From positions 1-64,000 of the forward strand of contig JAFTBU010000059.1 of the NCBI GenBank assembly GCA_017455065.1: DNA of 64,000 nt. Direction: 5' to 3'. Positions 48,690 to 60,587 of the stretch are shown here, in pieces. Source of the DNA: Bacteroidales bacterium (lineage in GTDB: Bacteria; Bacteroidota; Bacteroidia; Bacteroidales; UBA932). A program made the position numbers and the translations under genes. The first letter of the stretch is position 1, and the number at the start of each line of letters is the position of its first letter. Below the pieces are notes generated by a model, which worked only from the letters and a program-made list of their open reading frames with translations, was not told the DNA's origin and did not search any database.

Positions 48690-50327
48690 ATGCAAAAGTC
48701 ATCTCTCCAGATTGCCCGCGCCTCGTACCAGCCCAAGCTCCCCGAGGCTCTCAAGGGCACCGTCTCTGTCAAGGAAGGCGAAGCGACCAGGTCGGTCGGC
48801 GACCAGGCCGAAATCAAGGCTCTGTTTCCCAATACCTACGGCATGCCTGTCGTGGAATTCGTCCCCGGCACGGGTGTGGCCGAGGGTCGTTTCAATGTCG
48901 GCGTGATCCTCTCCGGCGGCCAGGCCCCCGGCGGACACAACGTCATCTCCGGCCTCTTCGACGGCATCAGGGCTCTCAACCCCGCCAATAAGCTCTACGG
49001 CTTCCTTATGGGTCCCGGCGGACTTGTCGACCACAAGTACATCGAGCTCACCGACTCCATCATCGACGACTACCGCAACACCGGCGGCTTCGACATCATC
49101 GGCTCCGGCCGCACCAAACTCGAGGAAACCGACCAGTTCGAAAGCGGCATCAAGATACTCCGCCAGCTGGATATCAAGGCCCTCGTCATCATCGGCGGCG
49201 ACGATTCCAACACCAACGCCTGCGTGCTCGCCGAGTACTACCAGGCCAAGGGCTACGGAGTCCAGGTGATAGGCTGCCCCAAGACCATCGACGGCGACCT
49301 GAAGAACGCCCAGATCGAGACCTCTTTCGGTTTCGACACCGCCACCAAGACCTATTCCGAGCTGATCGGCAACATCGAGCGCGACTGCAACTCCTCCCGC
49401 AAATACTGGCACTTCATCAAACTGATGGGCCGCAGCGCCTCCCACATCGCTCTGGAATGCGCCCTCCAGACCCATCCCAACATCTGCCTGATCTCCGAGG
49501 AGATCGAGGCCGAAGACCGCAGCCTCGATGATATCGTGAGCTACATCGCCGGAGTGGTGGCCGCCAGGGCCGCCGAGGGCAACAATTTCGGTACCGTCCT
49601 CATCCCCGAGGGCCTCATCGAGTTCGTCCCCGCCATCAAGAGGCTCATCTCCGAGCTGAACGACATACTCGCCACCGACGAAGCCCGCGCTGTGTCCCGT
49701 GAAAACCAGATCGAATATGTCAGGACCCATATGAGCAAGGAAAACCTCGCCACCTTCAACAGCCTTCCCGCAGGCGTCGCCAGCCAGCTCGCCCTGGACC
49801 GCGACCCTCACGGCAATGTCCAGGTGTCCCTGATCGAGACCGAGAAGCTCCTCAGCCATATGGTCGGCGAAAAGCTCGCAGCCATGAAGAAGGCCGGACA
49901 GTATGTCGGAAAGTTCACCCCCATGCACCATTTCTTCGGCTATGAAGGCCGCTGCGCAGCCCCGTCCAACTTCGACGCAGACTACTGCTACTCACTGGGT
50001 TACAACGCTTCCCGCCTCATCGCAGCCGGCAAGACCGGTTACATGTCCGTGATCCGCGGCACCACCGCTCCGGCCTCCGAGTGGATAGCAGGCGGCGTGC
50101 CCATCACCATGATGATGAACCTCGAGAAGAGGTCCGGCAAGATGAAGCCCGTCATCCGCAAGGCTCTCGTGGAGCTCGACGGCGCCCCCTTCAAGTACTA
50201 CAAGGCACATCGCGACGAGTGGGCCATCAAGACCTGCTTCGTGTTTCCCGGAGCCATCCAGTACTGGGGTCCCTCCGAGGTCTGCGACCAGACCACCGTC
50301 ACCCTCCAGCTCGAGCAGAAGAAGTAG
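48690..50327 (+). CDS. pfp: Diphosphate-fructose-6-phosphate 1-phosphotransferase (PPi-PFK)
   Basis: 545 residues, the long PFP clade found in Bacteroidetes, spirochaetes and plants. The GVILSGGQAPGGHNVISGLF loop (about 71-90) and the GGDDSNTNA active site, in which Asp replaces the Gly used for ATP binding, mark PPi dependence. PKTIDGDLKN gives the fructose-6-phosphate site with the catalytic TIDGD. The enzyme interconverts fructose 6-phosphate and the 1,6-bisphosphate reversibly in glycolysis and gluconeogenesis. Confidence 0.95.
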   Translation: MQKSSLQIARASYQPKLPEALKGTVSVKEGEATRSVGDQAEIKALFPNTYGMPVVEFVPGTGVAEGRFNVGVILSGGQAPGGHNVISGLFDGIRALNPANKLYGFLMGPGGLVDHKYIELTDSIIDDYRNTGGFDIIGSGRTKLEETDQFESGIKILRQLDIKALVIIGGDDSNTNACVLAEYYQAKGYGVQVIGCPKTIDGDLKNAQIETSFGFDTATKTYSELIGNIERDCNSSRKYWHFIKLMGRSASHIALECALQTHPNICLISEEIEAEDRSLDDIVSYIAGVVAARAAEGNNFGTVLIPEGLIEFVPAIKRLISELNDILATDEARAVSRENQIEYVRTHMSKENLATFNSLPAGVASQLALDRDPHGNVQVSLIETEKLLSHMVGEKLAAMKKAGQYVGKFTPMHHFFGYEGRCAAPSNFDADYCYSLGYNASRLIAAGKTGYMSVIRGTTAPASEWIAGGVPITMMMNLEKRSGKMKPVIRKALVELDGAPFKYYKAHRDEWAIKTCFVFPGAIQYWGPSEVCDQTTVTLQLEQKK

Positions 50328-52400
<2,073 letters not shown>

Positions 52401-52404
52401 GGAT

Positions 52405-53361
52405 ATGAAACTCAGGCACATAGCAGACCTGTTCACGGACAAGCTCTGGACGATGGACACCACTCATGCTCCCAGATTCTGGAGGCATGTGGTCCGTTTC
52501 TTCAAGCTCATCCGCATCACGGTCGGAACCTTCAACGAAAACAACATGGGGTTCCAGTGCGTCGCCCTGAGCTATTTCATGTTCATGGCCATCATCCCGT
52601 TCATGGCCTTCGTGTTCGCGGTGGGCAACGGTCTGGGCCTCAGCGACAGGCTCTCCGAGCTCCTGCACCGCATCATCCCGACCTACTCCGACCTCATCGA
52701 CACCATCATGGTCAGGGCCGACGCCATCATAGAGACGGCCCAGTCGGGCTGGGTGGGGTTCATCGGAGCCCTCGCCTTCTTCTGGACCATCATCTGGCTG
52801 ATGTTCCAGGTGGAGCGGGTATTCAACAACGTCTGGGGCATACACAAGGTCCCCAGGAAGATCTACAAGAGATTCTCCTTCTATATCTTCGTGCTCATCC
52901 TCTCCCCCTTCCTCATCATCATCTTCGGTTACGGTATAGTGTACTACACCAACATGACCAACCTCATCGGACTGGACCTCGGGGATGTGAAGGTGCTGCC
53001 CAAGATATTGACTTACATAGCTTTCTACGTACTTACGGCCCTTACTTTCTCGGCCATGTACAAATATATCCCGGCCACGCTGGTCCACTACCGCAACGCC
53101 ATCAGGGCGGCGCTGGTGTCCGCGCTGGTTTTCGTGCTCTACCAGTATCTCTATCTGGAGGCGCAGATACTCGTGACCAGGTTCAATGCAGTTTACGGAG
53201 CGATAGCCGCCATCCCGTTGTTCCTCATATGGATCAACTGGAGCTGGCAGATCATAATATACGGAGCGGAGCTGACCTACGGCTTCCAGAATGTGGATTC
53301 CTACCATATCCCCGAATGGGATGATGAAAAGGACAACGGCAGAGGAAACAGGAAGAAATGA
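52405..53361 (+). CDS. YihY/BrkB family inner-membrane protein
   Basis: 318 residues with six predicted transmembrane helices. The family core is visible as GFQCVALSYFMFMAIIPFMAFVFAVGNG, then IGALAFFWTIIWLMFQVERVFNNVWGI and the final YGAIAAIPLFLIWINWSWQIIIYGAELTY. The family was once annotated as ribonuclease BN, an assignment since withdrawn; a lipid-flipping role has been proposed for relatives. Its stop overlaps the relA start by four bases. Confidence 0.93.
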   Translation: MKLRHIADLFTDKLWTMDTTHAPRFWRHVVRFFKLIRITVGTFNENNMGFQCVALSYFMFMAIIPFMAFVFAVGNGLGLSDRLSELLHRIIPTYSDLIDTIMVRADAIIETAQSGWVGFIGALAFFWTIIWLMFQVERVFNNVWGIHKVPRKIYKRFSFYIFVLILSPFLIIIFGYGIVYYTNMTNLIGLDLGDVKVLPKILTYIAFYVLTALTFSAMYKYIPATLVHYRNAIRAALVSALVFVLYQYLYLEAQILVTRFNAVYGAIAAIPLFLIWINWSWQIIIYGAELTYGFQNVDSYHIPEWDDEKDNGRGNRKK

Positions 53362-55547
53362 GTTTTTCGGAATTTACCAAAGAGGATTACAAGCTTATAA
53401 AGCAGGAATACGATGTCTTCATCGGGCATGCGGCAGGACGCTGCAGGTCCGAGGAGGAACTGGCCCTGGTCAAGAAAGCCTTCGATTTCGCCAACACGGC
53501 GCACCGCAACGTGCGCAGGCGTTCCGGCGAACCCTATATCATACATCCCATCGCCGTCGCCAACATTGTCATCACCGAGATAGGCCTGGGCTGCAAGTCC
53601 ATCTGCGCCGCCCTGCTCCATGACGTGGTCGAGGACACCGAGTACACGGTGCAGAACATCTCCGACCTCTTCGGCGAGAAGGTGGCCTCCCTGGTGGACG
53701 GCCTCACCAAGATCAAGACCGTGCTGGACAACGAGGACCGCAGGGGCAATGCCTATGTCTATCCCGAAAGCCTCCAGGCCGAGAATTTCAAGCGCATCCT
53801 GCTGACCCTGAACGACGATGTGAGGGTGGTGCTGATCAAGCTCGCAGACCGTCTGCACAACTGCCGCACCATTGAGTTCATGCCCGAGCACAAGCGGGAC
53901 AAGATACTCTCCGAGACCATGTACATCTTCATCCCCCTCGCCCACAGGCTGGGCCTGTATTCGGTCAAATCCGAGATGGAGAACATATGGCTGCGCTTCA
54001 AGGAGCCCGACGAGTTCAACGAGATCACCCGCCGTATCAGCCAGAACGTGGCCCTGAGGGACCGTGAGATAGATGAATTCATCGCCCCCATAGCCGAGGA
54101 GCTCACCCAGGCGGGCATCAAGTTTACGGTCAAGAAGCGTATCAAGACCCCCTATTCGATCTGGTACAAGATGCAGACCAAGCATGTGCCCTTCGACCAG
54201 ATCTACGACCTCTACGCCGTGAGGATCATATACGATCCCAAGGACCAGGACCCCGTGAGTGAGCGCAACGAAGCCTATATCATCTACGCCACGGTGACCA
54301 AGCTCTACCGTGACCAGCCCTCGCGCCTGCGCGACTGGATCAAGCAGTCCAAATCCAACGGCTACGAGGCCCTGCACTGCACCCTGATGAGCAAGGCCGG
54401 CATATGGATCGAGGTCCAGATACGCTCCAGGCGCATGGATGACATCGCCGAGAAAGGTATCGCCGCCCATTGGACCTACAAGAACAACGGTTACACCAGC
54501 GAGAACGACAGCGAGGTGGACAAATGGCTGGCCAGCATACAGGATGTGCTCGACAGCAACGATGTCAATGCCGTGGAGCTCCTGGACATCATCCACGGCG
54601 ACCTCACCTCCAAGGACATCGTGGTCTTCACCCCCAAGGGAGAGCAGCGTACGGTCAAGAACGGCACCACCGTCTTGGACTTCGCCTACATGATCCACAC
54701 CGACATCGGCTCCTCCGCCATCGCCGCCAAGGTCAATATGAAACTGGTGCCGCTCTCGCAGGTGCTCAAGCCCGGCGACCAGGTCGAGATCATCACCGCC
54801 CGCACCGGTCACCCCAAGGCTGAATGGCTGCAGTTCCTTACTTCCAGGCACGCCAGGGCCCTTGTGATAGAGTATTTCCGCAATGAGCGCGACGCCATGG
54901 TGGCCCAGGGCAGGCAGATCTACGAGGAAAGGCTCGAGGCGATGAACATGAAAAGCGACCGCGCCACCCTGCAGCGTTTCCTCAATTACGCCCGCCTCCG
55001 CGAGGTGGATGAGCTGTACTTCAGGATCGGCCTTGGCATCATCGGCCCCGAGGATTTCACCAAGATAGTCAACGGCGCGGACAACGAATCCGACGACCGC
55101 TACATCATCACCCCGGGCGGAGTGGGCAGCCGCCGCTACGTGATGGCCGACTGCTGCCACCCCATCCCCGGCGACCCGGTGATCGGCTTCCTGAGCGGCA
55201 AGGACACTGTCATCATCCACAAGAAGTCCTGCACCGTGGCCGAGAACATCGCCTCCAAGTTCGGCGAGAAAGTCGTCGTCCCCGAATGGGTCGGGACCGA
55301 CATGGAATTCCCCATCCGTATCAGCGTCAGGGGCATAGACCGCGTGGGACTGCTCAACGACATCACTTCCGAGATTTCCCGCAACCAGGGTATCAACATC
55401 CGAAAGATACAGCTGGGAGCCGAGGAGGATATCATGGAAGGTTACATCGAACTGCTCGTCAAAGACAAGAACAACCTCAAGTCGATGCTGGAAGGCCTCC
55501 AGAAGATCGAAGGCCTCCAGGACGTACTCAGAACCGACATAGCATGA
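53358..55547 (+). CDS. Bifunctional (p)ppGpp synthetase/hydrolase, RelA/SpoT family
   Basis: 729 residues with the full Rel layout. The HD hydrolase domain is intact (RSGEPYIIHPIAVANIV and LLHDVVEDTEYT). The synthetase domain has YDLYAVRIIYD, SNGYEALHCTL, where most have GYQSLH, and EVQIRSRRMDDIAEKGIAAHW. TGS (about 405-465) and C-terminal ACT (about 650-725, ISVRGIDRVGLLNDITSEIS) domains follow. It sets the stringent-response alarmone level. The last codons overlap the next start (ATGA). Confidence 0.96.
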   Translation: MSFSEFTKEDYKLIKQEYDVFIGHAAGRCRSEEELALVKKAFDFANTAHRNVRRRSGEPYIIHPIAVANIVITEIGLGCKSICAALLHDVVEDTEYTVQNISDLFGEKVASLVDGLTKIKTVLDNEDRRGNAYVYPESLQAENFKRILLTLNDDVRVVLIKLADRLHNCRTIEFMPEHKRDKILSETMYIFIPLAHRLGLYSVKSEMENIWLRFKEPDEFNEITRRISQNVALRDREIDEFIAPIAEELTQAGIKFTVKKRIKTPYSIWYKMQTKHVPFDQIYDLYAVRIIYDPKDQDPVSERNEAYIIYATVTKLYRDQPSRLRDWIKQSKSNGYEALHCTLMSKAGIWIEVQIRSRRMDDIAEKGIAAHWTYKNNGYTSENDSEVDKWLASIQDVLDSNDVNAVELLDIIHGDLTSKDIVVFTPKGEQRTVKNGTTVLDFAYMIHTDIGSSAIAAKVNMKLVPLSQVLKPGDQVEIITARTGHPKAEWLQFLTSRHARALVIEYFRNERDAMVAQGRQIYEERLEAMNMKSDRATLQRFLNYARLREVDELYFRIGLGIIGPEDFTKIVNGADNESDDRYIITPGGVGSRRYVMADCCHPIPGDPVIGFLSGKDTVIIHKKSCTVAENIASKFGEKVVVPEWVGTDMEFPIRISVRGIDRVGLLNDITSEISRNQGINIRKIQLGAEEDIMEGYIELLVKDKNNLKSMLEGLQKIEGLQDVLRTDIA

Positions 55548-57343
55548 TGAAAAAAGCTGCGATAATCATATTGTTCCTGGCCTCCTTCCTGCCGATGCTC
55601 TTCGTGCATTCCTGCGCGAACACCACCGAGGCTCCCAGCGGCGGCCAGAAGGATACCATACCCCCTGTCATCGTGATGATCGACCCTCTCCCCGGAGAGA
55701 CCAACTTCCCCCTCGAGAAGGGCAAGGTGGTCTTCACCTTCGACGAATATGTGAGCATCAAGACCCCCACCAACATCGTACTCTCCCCTCCTCCCGCAAA
55801 ACCTGTCACCAGCACCGTCAGGGGCAGGAGCGTGGTGGTCGAATTCAATGAGCCCCTGCAGGAAAACACCACCTATACCATCAATTTCCCCGACGCCATC
55901 GCCGATGTCAATGAAGGCAACCTGCATCCCGGCTACACCTATGTGTTCTCGACGGGAGACCAGATAGATTCCCTGTACATCACCGGTGTCGTGCGCGACG
56001 CCTCCACCCTCAATCCCCACGCCGGTGCCCGGGTGCTCCTGTACAAGGACCATTCGGACTCCGCCATCTTCAAATCCCGCCCCTATGCGGCCGCTATCAC
56101 TGACAAATGGGGATTCTTCGCCGTCTCCTTCGTAGAGGACACACTCTACAGGCTTTACGCCCTGGATGACGCCAACAACGATTTCATCTACGACCCCGCC
56201 ACGGAGCAGGTCGGTTTCATCGATTCGCTCATACGCCCCGTCCACACAGTCAACGACACGGTCAAGGAACTGATGAAGTACGACATGACCGATACCATAG
56301 CCTGCAAGGCCAGGGAAGCCGAATACGACATCCAGCTCTTCAAGGAGAGGAACCGCAAGCAGCAGTTGAACAACACCGGCCGTGTCTCCGACAGGGTCGC
56401 CTACATCTCTTTCACGGCCTGGGATGCCTGGATAGACACCCTCTGGGTGGGAGGATATCCTGCTGACCGCGTGATCACCCAGTTCAACCGTCAGATGGAC
56501 AGCCTGGAGATATGGATCAACGACCTAAGGCCCGTCCCCGACACCCTGCACCTCTTCGTGAACTACAGGAAGACCTCCGACGCCGACACCCTGATGCCCT
56601 TCTTCGAAGAAGTGAAGCTGGTGAATCCGGTGCCCGCTTCGGTACGCTATTCCCGTTCGCACCTGAGGAACCTCAAGCACGAGGACACCACCTGCGTGTT
56701 CAGCCTCGAAGCTAAGCCGGAAAATGTAGAGCAGAACGGCATCATCTTCAAATTCCCCGTCCCCCTGATCTCCGAGCAGTTCGATTCGGTCGAGCTCACC
56801 TCGCTGAATGTCAGGCAGGTACGCAACCGCGAGACATTCAAGGTCGAGCGGGATTCGATGAATCTGCTCCAGTATGTCCTCCGTCCGGACAATCCTTTCA
56901 ATCCCGACTGGGAATACATCCTGAGAGTCCCCCAGGGGGCGTTCCGCGACATCAACGGCTTCTACTCAGACTCCCTGAGGATACCTATAAACCTGCCCAA
57001 GGGCGACGCGCTCAGCAAGCTGGTGCTCAATGTCACAGGCTGCCGCTACTCCTATGTGGTGGAGCTGATGGACCAGAACAGGCGCGTGCTGCGCACCTAC
57101 GAGATAGATTCCGACCGCACACTGACCTTCCCCTACCTGGAGGAAGGCAGTTATTCCATAAGGATATTTGAGGATCGCAACGGCAACGCCTTGCAGGATG
57201 CCGGGTCCCTGCTCGAGCACAAACAGAGCGAAAAGGTCAAGCTGGTCGTCTTCGACGAAGAGACTGGCGGCAACGTCCTGAACATCCCTCCTTCCGCTGA
57301 AGTGGAAGAGACCGTCGACCTGGAAGAACTATTCAAAGACTGA
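55544..57343 (+). CDS. Ig-like (Big_5) domain lipoprotein
   Basis: 599 residues; ATG codons at 55544 and 55547 are both possible starts. The leader ends VHSC (lipobox Cys near residue 25). The Big_5 bacterial Ig-like domain spans about 40-135: GGQKDTIPPVIVMIDPLP, EKGKVVFTFDEYV and VVEFNEPLQENTTYTINF. The rest is beta-rich with FEDRNGNALQDAGSLL, an SdrD/CnaB-like hinge. The protein is common beside rel in Bacteroidetes; a cell-surface or periplasmic structural role is likely but untested. It lies three bases before the barrel gene. Confidence 0.85.
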   Translation: MMKKAAIIILFLASFLPMLFVHSCANTTEAPSGGQKDTIPPVIVMIDPLPGETNFPLEKGKVVFTFDEYVSIKTPTNIVLSPPPAKPVTSTVRGRSVVVEFNEPLQENTTYTINFPDAIADVNEGNLHPGYTYVFSTGDQIDSLYITGVVRDASTLNPHAGARVLLYKDHSDSAIFKSRPYAAAITDKWGFFAVSFVEDTLYRLYALDDANNDFIYDPATEQVGFIDSLIRPVHTVNDTVKELMKYDMTDTIACKAREAEYDIQLFKERNRKQQLNNTGRVSDRVAYISFTAWDAWIDTLWVGGYPADRVITQFNRQMDSLEIWINDLRPVPDTLHLFVNYRKTSDADTLMPFFEEVKLVNPVPASVRYSRSHLRNLKHEDTTCVFSLEAKPENVEQNGIIFKFPVPLISEQFDSVELTSLNVRQVRNRETFKVERDSMNLLQYVLRPDNPFNPDWEYILRVPQGAFRDINGFYSDSLRIPINLPKGDALSKLVLNVTGCRYSYVVELMDQNRRVLRTYEIDSDRTLTFPYLEEGSYSIRIFEDRNGNALQDAGSLLEHKQSEKVKLVVFDEETGGNVLNIPPSAEVEETVDLEELFKD

Positions 57344-57346
57344 CAG

Positions 57347-58195
57347 ATGAAACGCCTCATAATCACCATAGCAGCCCTGTTGGCGGCGTTTTCCGCCTCC
57401 GCCTTCACCCAGAAGCCGGACAGCCTCGCCACTGACTTCCCGGACCTGTATCTGGATACCGTGAAGATAGAAGTCCCGGAGATCAACGACTACAACATGA
57501 TAGGCGTCCAGTACGGAGTCAGCTTTTCCAGGATGACCATGAACTCCACGGCCCGCCAGGACTGGCTCTTCGTCCCTGAGTCGTACGGAGTCTATTTCAC
57601 CCACTACAGCAAGATGTTCGACTACCTGCCCTATTTCGGCTATCGTTTCGGCCTGGAATACGGCCACAGCGGCATCCTGATGCACAAGGATGAGGAAACG
57701 GGGCGCATCCCCCTCTTCGACGATGCCACCAAGGTGGATATGAGGGTGGTGGACGTACCTTTCATGGCCCATCTGCACTATGACATGAATTTCTTCAAGA
57801 TCATGGCCGATGTGGGCATCTACGGGGGCTACAGGCTCACCATCGAGCGCGAAGGCATCATGGGAGAAGAGTACGAAAGGGCCTTCAAGGACTATGAGCA
57901 CCGTTTCGACTACGGACTCCGCGGAGGCGCGGGCTTTGGCTTCGTCTTCGATCCCGTCGAGTTCCATTTCAATGTGGGCGTCCGCTACTCCTGGAGCGAA
58001 TTCCAGAATCCGGACTACTACAGCACCTACTATTACCGCTTCGCCTATCCCCTGGACATCATAGTGTCCGCGGGCATTACCATCCAGCTTACCAAACGAA
58101 ACGGCCGCACCACCTCCCAGATACGCAAATCCGCCCGGGAATATGTCTACGGCACACCGGAAAACAATGAGCAGAGAAGTCAGAATAGGCCGTGA
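57347..58195 (+). CDS. Outer-membrane beta-barrel protein (PorT-like)
   Basis: 282 residues, with signal peptide MKRLIITIAALLAAFSASAF. The mature protein shows paired amphipathic strands (IGVQYGVSFSRMTMNS, FGYRFGLEYGHSGI, IMADVGIYGGYRLTIE, YGLRGGAGFGFVFD, FHFNVGVRYSWSEF and IIVSAGITIQL), as in small 8-10-strand barrels. The Arg/Gln-rich tail after the last strand is unusual for an insertion signal. It overlaps the ispG start by 29 bases. Function unknown. Confidence 0.75.
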   Translation: MKRLIITIAALLAAFSASAFTQKPDSLATDFPDLYLDTVKIEVPEINDYNMIGVQYGVSFSRMTMNSTARQDWLFVPESYGVYFTHYSKMFDYLPYFGYRFGLEYGHSGILMHKDEETGRIPLFDDATKVDMRVVDVPFMAHLHYDMNFFKIMADVGIYGGYRLTIEREGIMGEEYERAFKDYEHRFDYGLRGGAGFGFVFDPVEFHFNVGVRYSWSEFQNPDYYSTYYYRFAYPLDIIVSAGITIQLTKRNGRTTSQIRKSAREYVYGTPENNEQRSQNRP

Positions 58196-59402
58196 CCTGG
58201 TCATGGGCGGCGGCCGCCCCATCGTCGTCCAGACGATGTGCAATACCCATACATATGACGTGGAGGCCACTGTGGCCCAGATACGGAGGCTCGCCGCCGC
58301 GGGAGCGCAGATGGTGCGCATCACCGTCCCCGGCCTCGCCGATGTGGAGCATGTCCGGCAGATCCGCGCCCGCCTGGCGGAGGCCGGGTGCACCGTCCCA
58401 ATTGTCGCGGACATCCATTTCTCCTCCCGCACCGCCATCGAAGTGGCGCCCCTGGTGGAGAAGGTCCGTATCAATCCGGGCAATTTCCACCCCGACCACG
58501 AGCAGGCCAGCGCCCGTTTCCAGGAGCTCATCGAAGTGTGCCGCACCCACGGCACCGCCATACGCATCGGCCTGAACCACGGCTCCCTGGGCCGCTACAT
58601 CACCGATCTCTACGGCAACACTCCCCAGGCCATGGCCGAGGCTGCGATGGAATGGATACGTATGTGCGTGGAGGCTGATTTCTACCAGGTGGTCGTCTCC
58701 CTGAAGGCCAGCAATACCGTGGTGATGACCCAGGCTTACCGCCAGCTAGCCGCCATGATGAAAGAGTACGGGGTGGAATTCCCCCTGCACCTCGGGGTGA
58801 CCGAGGCGGGCAACGGCGACGCCGGGCGCATCAAATCCTGCGTGGGCATAGCGACCCTCCTCAGGGAAGGCATAGGCGACACCGTCAGGGTCTCGCTCAC
58901 CGAGGATCCCGAGAATGAGATACCGGTGGCCCGTTTCCTCGCCGACAGGTACGGAGAGGGACTTCACGGGGATTATCCCGACGCCGGGATGCTCGAGGCC
59001 GCCTGCGAGTGGGGCCCCAGGCTCCTCTGCCGCGAAATCGACGCTATCCCCGCTTCTGCGGGCCTTTCCCCCTATCTGGAGGATGAGATCATGCAGGCCG
59101 CCCGCAGGCGCTTCTACCGCCCCGAATACATAGCCTGCCCCGGTTGTGGCAGGACCATGTACAACCTTGAAGAAACCTTCGAAGAAGTGAAGAGGCGCAC
59201 CTCCCATCTCAAGGGCATGGTGATAGCCGTGATGGGCTGCATAGTCAACGGCCCCGGCGAGATGGCCGACGCCGACTGGGGCTATGTCGGAGAAGGTGGC
59301 GGAAAGGTGTCGATCTACCACGAGGGCAAGCCCGTGCTGACCCACGTCCCCGATTCGGAGGCGATCGACGCGCTGCTGAAGCTCATCGGCGGGCAGCAGT
59401 GA
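58167..59402 (+). CDS. ispG: 4-hydroxy-3-methylbut-2-en-1-yl diphosphate synthase (IspG) lacking the middle domain
   Basis: 411 residues from ATG 58167. The TIM barrel (1-258) and the C-terminal iron-sulfur domain (321-411) are complete, with cluster ligands Cys324, Cys327 and Cys358 and Glu365 in CIVNGPGE. IspG reduces MEcPP in the MEP isoprenoid pathway. The wording (EGIGDTVRVSLTEDP, YIACPGCGRTMYNLEET, MADADWGYVGEGGGK) is that of the long Bacteroidetes/Chlamydia/plant type, normally about 600 residues with an extra A* domain of over 200 residues between these parts. Here only about 60 residues remain, so A* appears to be lost in frame. Confidence 0.92.
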   Translation: MSREVRIGRDLVMGGGRPIVVQTMCNTHTYDVEATVAQIRRLAAAGAQMVRITVPGLADVEHVRQIRARLAEAGCTVPIVADIHFSSRTAIEVAPLVEKVRINPGNFHPDHEQASARFQELIEVCRTHGTAIRIGLNHGSLGRYITDLYGNTPQAMAEAAMEWIRMCVEADFYQVVVSLKASNTVVMTQAYRQLAAMMKEYGVEFPLHLGVTEAGNGDAGRIKSCVGIATLLREGIGDTVRVSLTEDPENEIPVARFLADRYGEGLHGDYPDAGMLEAACEWGPRLLCREIDAIPASAGLSPYLEDEIMQAARRRFYRPEYIACPGCGRTMYNLEETFEEVKRRTSHLKGMVIAVMGCIVNGPGEMADADWGYVGEGGGKVSIYHEGKPVLTHVPDSEAIDALLKLIGGQQ

Positions 59403-60587
59403 TCATTCTACGTAGAGCAGAAGTCCTTTGAGATACTCCCCTTCCGGGTGGTAGATGCTGACCGGATGGTCCGGCCCCTGGCAGAGGCGGTCGAGTATGC
59501 GCACGTTGCGTTCGGTCTGGGCGGCGGCTGAAAAGACTGTCAATGCGAAAGTCTCCTTGTCCACCACCTGCGAGCAGCTGAAGGTGAACACCACCCCTCC
59601 CGGCGCCACCTTGGAAATGGCGGCGGCATTGAGCCTCTGATAGGCCCTGAGGGCGTTTTTCAGGGCGCCGCGGTGCTTTGCGAATGCCGGAGGGTCCACT
59701 ATCATCAGGTCGTACTTCCCTTCGGGGGCGTTGCCCAGGAAATCGATGGCGTCCTCACAGTGGCTGACATGGGGAGCGGAGTCCCCGAAATTGAGGGCGA
59801 TGTTGCGGTCGGTGAGGGAGATGGCCTTGGCCGAAGAATCCACCGATTCGACGCTGAGGGCTCCCCCGGCGAGGGCGTACACCGAAAAACCTCCCGTGTA
59901 GCAGAACAGGTTCAGGACATGGCGGCCGGCGGCGAATCTCTCCACCAGGGCGCGGTTTTCCCTCTGGTCCAGGAAGAATCCCGTCTTCTGCCCCTCTTCC
60001 CAATTGACCAGGAAGCGGTGGCCGTTCTCGGAGACGGACGCCTCGGGACGGTCCCAGCCTTCGGCTTTCCACAGATAGCCGTCGATCAGCTCGAGCCCCG
60101 CCTTGAACGGAGCGGTGCCGGAACTCTTGTCATAGACAGCCTTCAGCTCCTCCCCATAGACTTCCCTGAGCGCCTCGCAGATGCGGGTGCGGGCCCTGAA
60201 CATGCCGACCGAGTGGGCCTGCATGACGCAGACTCCGTCGTACCAGTCCACGATCAGCCCCGGGAGGCCGTCGCCTTCGCCGTGTATGAGCCTGTAGCAA
60301 TCGGTGCCGGCGGGGATGGCGCAGCGCCTCATCTGCAGGGCCGAGGCAATGGCATCCTTCCAGAACGATTCGGAGCGGGGGTCGCCGCAGAAGCTGAGCA
60401 CCCTCACCGCTATGGAGCCTATCTGGTAATGCCCGCAGGCCATGAGCTTGCCTTCGGCGGAATACACGTCCACGAGGTCCCCTTCTGCGGGGGTCCCTAC
60501 CATCTGGGCGATGGCGCCCGAGAAGACCCAGGGATGGAATCTCTTCAGAGACTCGTCCCTGCCTTTCTTGAGTATTATCTTAGCCAT
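59403..60587 (-). CDS. Class I rRNA methyltransferase with PUA domain, RlmI-like
   Basis: 394 residues. The N-terminal PUA-like domain (1-75, ILKKGRDESLKRFHPWVFSG) binds RNA. The middle has the RlmI-type EEGQKTGFFLDQRENR hairpin, and the SAM domain has VLNLFCYTGGFSVYAL and DPPAFAKHRGALKNAL. E. coli RlmI makes 5-methylcytidine 1962 in 23S rRNA; relatives may act on other sites. Its stop and the ispG stop share the palindrome TGATCA. It overlaps the exonuclease gene by eight bases. Confidence 0.93.
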   Translation of the reverse strand: MAKIILKKGRDESLKRFHPWVFSGAIAQMVGTPAEGDLVDVYSAEGKLMACGHYQIGSIAVRVLSFCGDPRSESFWKDAIASALQMRRCAIPAGTDCYRLIHGEGDGLPGLIVDWYDGVCVMQAHSVGMFRARTRICEALREVYGEELKAVYDKSSGTAPFKAGLELIDGYLWKAEGWDRPEASVSENGHRFLVNWEEGQKTGFFLDQRENRALVERFAAGRHVLNLFCYTGGFSVYALAGGALSVESVDSSAKAISLTDRNIALNFGDSAPHVSHCEDAIDFLGNAPEGKYDLMIVDPPAFAKHRGALKNALRAYQRLNAAAISKVAPGGVVFTFSCSQVVDKETFALTVFSAAAQTERNVRILDRLCQGPDHPVSIYHPEGEYLKGLLLYVE

